Source: Nymphaea colorata (taxonomy: Eukaryota; Streptophyta; Magnoliopsida; Nymphaeales; Nymphaeaceae). Taken from it: DNA of 56,981 nucleotides. Both the position numbers and the translations under genes were made by a program. Below the pieces are notes generated by a model, which worked only from the letters and a program-made list of their open reading frames with translations, had not been told where the DNA came from and did no database searches. Location: positions 29,599,478 through 29,656,458 of the forward strand of contig NC_045140.1 of NCBI RefSeq assembly GCF_008831285.2, given 5' to 3'. Positions 51,201 through 56,981 of this stretch are shown one piece after another (the first letter of the stretch is position 1; each line of letters opens with the position of its first letter).

Positions 51201-53428
51201 ACCGGTTCGGCCCCTTGAGTCAATATGATTCGATGGTCGTAGGATCGAGGAGGAGGTAGTCCTTTTGGCTCCTCGAACAAATCCTCATATCGGTCCAACA
51301 CCGACTGTATCCGTGGAGGCACAATCTCTTCGTGCTCTTCTCTAGATGGCACATCAGTAGCTAGTGCCATCACCCAACACGCTGGTTGTTCTGCCTCTAT
51401 AGCTCGTAAGGCAGCCTTGGGACGTGTAATGCTCGTGATGCCTTGTAAGGTCATCGGCTCATCTTCTCCGTCGGGGGTGAAAGTCATGCTAAAATTCTTC
51501 ACGTCCCATGATATGATACCCAAGGTAAAGAACCAGGGCATTCCAAGAATCAAATCTACTCCGTCGAGTGGAATAACCAAGAAATCAATTTTGAAGGGTT
51601 TTTTCTTGATGACTACTTCCATATTCTTCCCTTCGTTAAGGCATTTCAGCCTTAGACCCCCTCCCACGACTATTGTTTGGGGTGAGCTAGATTCGAGGGC
51701 CACCTTACACTTTTTAGCTGCTTCCTCAGTTAGGAAGTTTCGCGTGGCCCCGTTGTCCAACAAAATGAGGATCTTCTTGCCGTTGATCCTCCCAAACACT
51801 CGGAATGAATTGGGCTTGTTTGGGTCTTGCATCGAGTGAAGAGACTCGGTCTCTGTGGGTTTCTCTTCCTTGGCGGGAGTCTCCTCCTTGGCTATTTCTT
51901 TTTTCTTCTCGGTCTTTTTAATTCGGCGCTTTTGAATTACTTCTTCCTCTGAAGAGGACGAGCTGGACTCGTAGGAAGCGCTGGAGGATGAGTCACTATC
52001 TGTACACGAGCTGGACTCCTCATCACTTATCACTTGTACCCTAAAGTAGGCTGGGCACTTGTGATATTTGTCCCATTTACCCTCACACCTATAGCACAGA
52101 CCTTTGCGTCTGTATTCCTCAATTTGTTGAGGCGTGAGGTAGCGTAGGGGCGGTTTCTTGCCTTGCCCTTGATTGGAGTTGTGGTAGGGTCGTGGTTCGT
52201 TCCCTCTTTTGTAGGGAACTATCTCCTTTCTGGTGTTACGAGAAGCAGAGGGATAGGAGCTTCGTTTCCTCTGTTTATCAAATTTATGAGCCTTTTTCTC
52301 GGCTCTTCTTTCCTCGATTCTCTCTTCGTATAGACGGGCCATGGCTATGCATTCTTCCAACTTCTCAAAGCGGTGAATTTTCATCTCTCGCTTTATGTCA
52401 TTTCTAAGGCCTCCTTTAAAAGCGCCGATGAGGGCCTTTTCCGGCCACCTGACCATGCTCGCTAGGCGCTCAAACTGCCTTTTGTAGGCTGGCACGGTAG
52501 TGGTCTGGACCAAATTTTTTAAGTCCTCATCGTAATCAATGAATGTTGAGTCCCCAAATTGGAGTTGGAGACTGGCCTTATACTTTTCCCAGGTTTGCTC
52601 TTCATTATTGTGGTTAAACCACAAGTAATGCGTTGTAGCCTCTCCGGTCATGTTGGCCGTAGCTATCTCAATCCATTCTTCCTCTGGAACGTGGTGACAT
52701 AAGAAGTACCGCTCTGCCATGAAGAGCCATTCACGCAAGTGTTCACCATTGAACTTAGGGAACTCATATCGGACTGAGGGTGTCTGTCGCTCTTCTTGCC
52801 GTTGGTGGAATCGAGACCCTCTTCTTTGGCGAGCTGGAGACTCGTCTTGCTCCCCTTCGGACGTGATCTCAACTCGGTTTTGGCTATGGTGTCCAAATCG
52901 TGGGGCTCGGGGAGTCCTATCATCGTAGGCATCCGGTTGATGCCTGCTTTGGGGAGGCGCCATGGTATTACGTCGACCTCCTTCTGTACTCGTCCCAATA
53001 TGAGAGATGTTATTGGGATCGACCTCAGTGTCGGTTTGGTAGTTCGGTGCAACTAACAAACCCTTACCCTTATCTGGGCGTGTATTCGGGCCCTGAGTAG
53101 CCCTCTCTGTGCCTTGTTGCTGGTTTGAGGTTAGAGCCCTAAACATTGCTCGTACTTCATCCATTTCGTTCTGTTGGTTCCTCCTCATTTCGGCTAAGTC
53201 TTTGTGGAGTTCGCCGAATTGTCTCTCTATATCCCTCCGTCTATGGTTTTCGGCTTTATCCATGTCTCTACGATACTGGCCGAATTCCCGCTCAAGGTTG
53301 CCTAGACGGTTAGTAGTATGCTCGGACATCTCCATGTTGGAAGCCCTATGAGCGACTTCTTGAGGGTCCGAAGTGGTTTCCTCAAGCACGGGCTCGTCGG
53401 GGTTCAAGTTTTTCTTAGACTTGGCCAT
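48206..53428 (-). CDS. Element G Gag-Pol-chromodomain polyprotein, intact (1,740 aa)
   Basis: Same length and numbering as the E protein, with only scattered replacements. ATG at 53428 gives M-A-K-S-K-K. It has the coiled-coil-like N-terminus, Gag, zinc knuckle (445-458), protease with D-N-G at 558, reverse transcriptase FFDD at 896-897, RNase H, integrase finger and D1297/D1357/E1393 core, chromodomain about 1586-1632, and an LTR-encoded tail from 1643. The tail reads K-R-K-A-S-E-L-W-A, keeping the tryptophan that E has changed to glycine. No stop or frameshift. With near-identical LTRs it is a strong candidate for an active, autonomous copy, provided the D-N-G protease works. Confidence 0.97.
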   Translation of the reverse strand: MAKSKKNLNPDEPVLEETTSDPQEVAHRASNMEMSEHTTNRLGNLEREFGQYRRDMDKAENHRRRDIERQFGELHKDLAEMRRNQQNEMDEVRAMFRALTSNQQQGTERATQGPNTRPDKGKGLLVAPNYQTDTEVDPNNISHIGTSTEGGRRNTMAPPQSRHQPDAYDDRTPRAPRFGHHSQNRVEITSEGEQDESPARQRRGSRFHQRQEERQTPSVRYEFPKFNGEHLREWLFMAERYFLCHHVPEEEWIEIATANMTGEATTHYLWFNHNNEEQTWEKYKASLQLQFGDSTFIDYDEDLKNLVQTTTVPAYKRQFERLASMVRWPEKALIGAFKGGLRNDIKREMKIHRFEKLEECIAMARLYEERIEERRAEKKAHKFDKQRKRSSYPSASRNTRKEIVPYKRGNEPRPYHNSNQGQGKKPPLRYLTPQQIEEYRRKGLCYRCEGKWDKYHKCPAYFRVQVISDEESSSCTDSDSSSSASYESSSSSSEEEVIQKRRIKKTEKKKEIAKEETPAKEEKPTETESLHSMQDPNKPNSFRVFGRINGKKILILLDNGATRNFLTEEAAKKCKVALESSSPQTIVVGGGLRLKCLNEGKNMEVVIKKKPFKIDFLVIPLDGVDLILGMPWFFTLGIISWDVKNFSMTFTPDGEDEPMTLQGITSITRPKAALRAIEAEQPACWVMALATDVPSREEHEEIVPPRIQSVLDRYEDLFEEPKGLPPPRSYDHRIILTQGAEPVNVRPYRYGYNQKAEIERLVKEMLESGIVQPSSSPFSSPVLLVKKKDNTWRFCVDYRALNEATVKDRHPIPVIDELLDELAGATVFSKIDLRAGYHQIRMCKGDVPKTAFRTHDGHYEFLVMPFGLTNAPATFQRCMNDVFRQYLRDFILVFFDDILIYSQTEELHEKHLATALQVLRDNQLYAKRSKCSFGQPSIGYLGHIVCQQGVRADPEKLDAMQRWPLPKDLKGLRGFLGLTGYYRRFIQGYGLIAQPLTQMLKKGAFQWSEKARAAFDKLKNALITAPVLTLPDFNKQFTIETDACDVGVGAVLSQEGHPIAYMSKALTSRAKPLSTYEKELLAIVLAVEKWRPYLIGHRFVVKTDQNSLKYMLKQRVSTPTQQRWLAKLLGYDFEIEYKKGPDNTAADSLSRLTEQFMTLSVVETDIWERLTQEQQEDQALRLIRASVEQNPGSIPLYTVRGNLLFRKNRAVISPNSGLKQELLQHFHDTPAAGHEGVSKTLGRIKAQFWWRGMKADVQRYIRKCVVCQREKYEAIKPPGHLNPLPIPTKPWTDVTMDFIDAMPRSEGKEAVLVVVDRLTKYSHFAPLPRSYQGPMVASVYQEFIGKLHGMPQSVVCDRDSIFLSAFWQEYMKLMGTTLNFSTAHHPQTDGQSEIVNRSLETYLRCFAGERPNTWVKFLPWAEWSYNTSLHSSTGMTPYEGVYGFPPPAIPRYEGGTAEDDQIDCELRTREEVLDALKQNIAKAQNRMRQVYNKGRKDREFEVGQYVWLKRLPLKQRSLMGQPYSKLLPRYYGPYPVLQKVGKAAYRLGLPRAALVHPVFHVTRLKPHHGDVPTMIEQMPEQLPTPYRILKHRYAQRQGRTRHEVLVEWEGPDKGTSWEEFGLVIHRFPSSSARGQAQFREGESVTDQSHGPDPRPTEQAGPSRLKRKASELWAQTMEHVANSTQDVEAAPTQVAAGGVGGATRSEEVLKPDRLQDVSELSVELTELVKLTSNVSPVNLDA
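48501..48514 (-). other. Polypurine tract of element G
   Basis: AGGGAGGGGGAATC on the minus strand, next to the 3' LTR and inside the reading frame. Confidence 0.93.
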
Positions 53429-53989
53429 TTGTAAAATCTGGTTGGACCAGCGCCAAGGATGCACTATGCTAAGTAAATCCTAGCTACGAAATTCCAAAAA
53501 CTGACTATACTGCCACTCTTAAAACTGAAAATCAATTCGAAGACTAGCTGCCACTCTTAATTCTGTCCACGCTGCCGATGCTCCAGCTGCCGCGCGTGAG
53601 ACCTAAGGCGAGGGAGACGGGTTGGCCCGCCTAATGCCGCACTTCGCTTAAGTGCCTCGGCAATCACACTTCGCTCTAGGCCGGGCTCAAAGAGCCTAAA
53701 TCACCGCACTCTCCTAGTGCCTCGGTGACGCGCCTCGAGCTTGGCTGCCCTCGGGTGTACAAGGAGTACAACCCTACACTTGCCAAGAGTGGACAAGCGA
53801 AGCCTAGATCTACGCAACTAAAGAAACCGTGGCTGGACTACGACTGCTATACTGACACTAGAAAACCCAAATCTGAAAAGAAGACCGCTGAAATAATCAG
53901 AAAACCACAAGAAATCCGCTGGCACTGCCCGTTGATGTCGACGATGCGAAGGTCCAAGTGCTCAAACTGACGGATATTCCTCAAGAGGC
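53429..53989 (-). other. Untranslated leader of element G with five-hairpin array
   Basis: H1 53779-53797 (CTTGTC/GGCAAG), H2 53753-53774 (TGTAC/GTACA plus GGG/CCC), H3 53701-53728 (TCACC/GGTGA, GAG bulge, GCACT/AGTGC, loop AGGAG), H4 53684-53696 (GGCTC/GAGCC), H5 53635-53662 (TGCC/GGCA, GAG bulge, GCACTT/AAGTGC, loop AAGCG). It is as in E except for the loop and bulge of H5. No gene is seen in the rest. Confidence 0.75.
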
Positions 53990-54001
53990 GCTCTGATACC
54001 A
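53990..54001 (-). other. Primer-binding site of element G
   Basis: TGGTATCAGAGC on the minus strand, two bases from the 5' LTR. Confidence 0.95.
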
Positions 54002-54003
54002 AT

Positions 54004-56981
54004 TGTTAGGTCCACACCGGTTGGCCTAAGAAAATCCGACCGATGCAATCCTAATCCTCCCAGGACCTTCTTGAGGCCTATTCTAAAACCGAAAATCCTA
54101 AACAAGTAATTACAGAAAGTTACCCGGCCGGACAGGACCCCGGCGCAAACCCAGTTAGGTGAAGGAATACAAGTCGAGGATACCCTTTCTTCAAAACCTA
54201 ACTATGGATAGCCTACTACAAAAGAACTAAGGGGGTTGACGAGGCCTTACAAACGTGAGCGATACAAATATTAATTCTCTCGCAACTCACTCACAAACCA
54301 CGCAAACCACTGGTAACGGCCAAACCACACCCAACAAAAGCAAATAGGGAGGTAACGCTCCTTGTGGTCGTGTCTCGGGCACAGTGCCCTCGAGGTACCT
54401 CACGGGGGAGCAGGGCCGAAGCCAAGGCTAAAGCAAAACATAAAGCAACTATGATGCTGTCCTAAAACAAACGAAAGCAAATTCCCGCCCGCGGCTACAA
54501 GGGGGATCAAGGGATTACCGGCCAAGGTAAACCTTGGCGTAGCTGGATAAGCACCCGAGGTGAGAACCAACCCTCGGGTATTGCAGCTTGCTGTGCAAGA
54601 AGGCCGGTTGAGGAGAGCCTCCTCGCTCGCCTGCTGCACTATTCAATCCGCTGGCCGAATGGTGTTGGGCGATGAACTCGCCGCTGAGATCCTGGCCCCC
54701 GCTCCTGAAGGGGTGGCCGCTCGCTGCTGGCCGAGAGTTCGCGCTGTCGCTGGACGCGCGTCTACCGGGTGGAAGCAGAACGGCGGGCCGCCTGGAAGGA
54801 GCCGAGCGCCAGAATGCTTGCGGATGTAGTCTGAGGAGATGCGGGCAGCGCGTGTAGCTACCGATATGGGTCGCGCTCAGCGCTGAGGACGATGACCGAT
54901 GCCGGAGAGAGAGACGCTGTCGGGCCGGAAGGGACGCCTGTGTGCCGAGGGGGGCTGCTGCCGGGAAGACAGCGCCTACCTGCCTGCCTTCGGTTGTGAC
55001 TCAGTCACGCTCGCCGCTGGGTGCCAACGGTGAAGGTCACGATCGAGGCAAGGGGGCCGGAGGGAGCCGGCGTAGCCTAGTCCTAACTAAGGCTGGGGTT
55101 GGCTCGGTTCGGCTGGGTTCTACTAGGTAGGCCGGTTTAGTCAAGGTGGGCTCGGGTTGAGGTTGGCCAAGAAGGTTAAGGGAATAGGTTCGAAATGGGT
55201 GACCTAACTACGTGAGGCTTAAGCGAGGTGGTTTGGGTCGGGTCTAAGCCCGCGGATATGGTCAATGTTGACCGAGTGAGGTCAGGGTTGACTAAGGTGG
55301 GTGGTTGACTAATGGACCTAGCTGAGTGGGTCCTGGTAGATTGGGTCAAGGGACGCTCGAGCTAGACTCGAGCCGACTAGGGTAGCTTGAACTAAGAGGG
55401 CTCGGTGGAAGAGATGACCTAGTGTTGACTAAGGTTAAGACAAGTGATGTTGGTCTAGGTAGGTTCAGTCAAAAGGGTTGACCTACGGCGAGGGAGGTGC
55501 GAGAGGGTGCCTAGGAGGACTCGGTTGACTTGGCTGGTCTTGCCAAGATGGTGCACCACGATCTTGCCACGCGGCAAGATCAACGACCGACAGAGATGAC
55601 GCGGAATTAATCACGCGTAGAGGAGATGCGAGGAGGAGTTGCCTAAATGGTAGGGGAGAAAACTGAAATCGAATGAACCTGGACAGAATTCCAGGTCGAT
55701 TCTCTTGATCTCTCGAGAATCCTCAACAAGTCTTGGATGACGCCACGTGGAGAGATGAGAGGCTATGGATTGACGCGGTAAGGAGGTGGAAACGAATGCG
55801 GCAAGGTGATGACGACACGCACGGTATTTCCTAAAACAGCTAAGGTAAGAGGCTATCGGGTGACCGCGTGGAGCTAGCTGGGCGTTGCGTCAAAACGCGT
55901 GGGACCCAGCTAGATCGTGCAGGGAGAGGTTGGCTGAGGTGGCTGATGGAGGGAGCACAGATGATTGACACCTGGCAGGATAGAGGGCCAAGGCGTTCTC
56001 GGATTAGGGTTGACTCTAGTGAAGAATGCGAGAAAGCAAGGAGGAGCGGCGGCTACGGGATTGACCTAAATGATTGGTAACTCGAGATCCTAGGACGATC
56101 TCGAGCAGAGACACGTGGAAGGTTAGGGTGCTACGAAGTTAGGAGCTGGGGAGATGATGACACGTGGATGAAATCGACGGACAAGAAGGAAATACGAGTA
56201 CTAACCTTAGCGACGACCGGCGGCAAGGCTGAGACGAATCCTCCACGTGCGGCGGCTAGGGTTTTAGCTTCGTTCCCTTTGTCCAAATTGCCTCTTCTTC
56301 AGACTGAACAACACCCTTGAGGGCGAGGGTATTCTGGTCTGATTCCGCCGGAATTAATGGTACTGACCGGGAGTAGCAGGGATCGCCGGAATCTCCGAGT
56401 TCCGGCGAAGGTGCGGTCTAGAGCTCCACCCGTTAGAACTCACTCCAATTTGATTATTTGATCTTTGGGATGGAGGCGATTCCGAGGGTCAACTCAATTT
56501 TGCAGATCGTGTCCAGAACCCTTGTTTCCTGAGTTCATGAAGTCTCTGGACCGAGAGTCTTGTATGGCTGAACCGAGTATAAATGATACAAATTCGTGCT
56601 CGTGGGGCTCGCGGTTCGATTCGATCAACGTGTTAGCAAGGGGGATTAATCGGAGTTTCCCCAAACTGTGTAAGGGACTGATTCCAACAGATTTCTTCGT
56701 TACCTCTAAGTCAGGCCTCGGGTATGCCGAGGGAAGACCCCAGAAGATAAGAAGAACGCTGTTCCAATCGATCTCAACACGACTTTGGCGAAAACACGAA
56801 AATCTCAAGTACTAACCTCTTTGTCGATATTGAAGCCGAGGTAAACCGCGCCTTCAATCTTCCTTGTTCCAGCTTCAGCCTCTCCACTTCTTCGTGTTCA
56901 AGAAGAGGGCACCGAATCCGGACTTGCTTTAAGCTAGGGATGTACCGTGGACAAGGGAGGGACCGCCGCCGTGAGGAAGAG
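54004..56981 (-). repeat. Element G 5' LTR, first 2,978 bp on the plus strand
   Basis: It starts TGTTAGGTCCAC beside the primer-binding site and matches 44640-47617 at a constant offset of 9,364 bases, with differences seen near 54703, 54810 and 55989. The window ends before the TATA box and tail region. It contains the U5 palindrome (54374-54394) and the TTGAC- and CACGTG-rich sections. Confidence 0.95.

Larger units (their letters stand above)
44640..56981 (-). mobile_element. Element G: young intact-coding chromovirus, right end outside window
   Basis: Minus-strand member of the E family, complete except for about 880 bases of the 5' LTR beyond the window. Over the 2,978 bases available in both LTRs I see about three substitutions, so it is probably the youngest insertion here. 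E and G form large inverted copies on either side of F. Confidence 0.95.

Overview
The window is plant nuclear repeat DNA. It consists of long-terminal-repeat (LTR) retrotransposons of the Ty3/gypsy chromovirus type: Gag, protease, reverse transcriptase, RNase H, integrase, then a chromodomain. The primer-binding site matches the 3' end of plant initiator tRNA-Met. I see no host gene, tRNA or rRNA gene, CRISPR array or bacterial-style operon. The species cannot be named from this sequence; a large-genome seed plant is the best guess.

Layout, left to right. (1) Element A, minus strand: 3' LTR 1-3238 (cut by the window start), internal region 3239-8742 with a polyprotein broken by three in-frame stops, 5' LTR 8743-12633. 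(2) Fragments in plus orientation: LTR B without its end (12639-16449), a piece of an A-like LTR, C (16450-17088), a complete F-family solo LTR, D (17089-20939), and a truncated second copy of D's end, D' (20940-21496). (3) Element E, plus strand: 5' LTR 21561-25406, intact 1,740-residue polyprotein 25982-31204, start of the 3' LTR 30910-31881. (4) A gap of exactly 100 N (31882-31981). (5) Element F, minus strand: 3' LTR 31982-35321 (left end lost in the gap), intact 1,728-residue polyprotein, 5' LTR 40752-44575. (6) Element G, minus strand, same family as E but inverted: 3' LTR 44640-48500, intact 1,740-residue polyprotein, 5' LTR from 54004 past the window end.

All families share LTR ends (TGTTACGG...CCTAACA in the sense strand), an AGGGAGGGGGAATC polypurine tract, and LTRs of 3.8-3.9 kb around internal regions of only 5.4-5.5 kb. 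By eye, LTR pairs differ most in A (about 1.5-2%), then E (about 1%), then F and G (a few changes in about 3 kb). F and G therefore look recently inserted and coding-competent.

The most unusual content is structural. (a) The polyprotein frame runs through the polypurine tract and about 97 codons into the 3' LTR, with a conserved tail after the chromodomain. (b) Just after that stop codon, every LTR carries two adjacent hairpins whose stems change in a compensatory way between families. (c) Every untranslated leader between primer-binding site and gag carries the same ordered set of five hairpins, also with compensatory changes. (d) Two of those five, and many hairpins in the GC-rich distal LTR of families B, D and F, share one design: GC-rich arms closing a five-base AGGNG loop. 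I think (b)-(d) are the best candidates for an undescribed RNA or DNA element system. All structures were found by reading, not by folding software.
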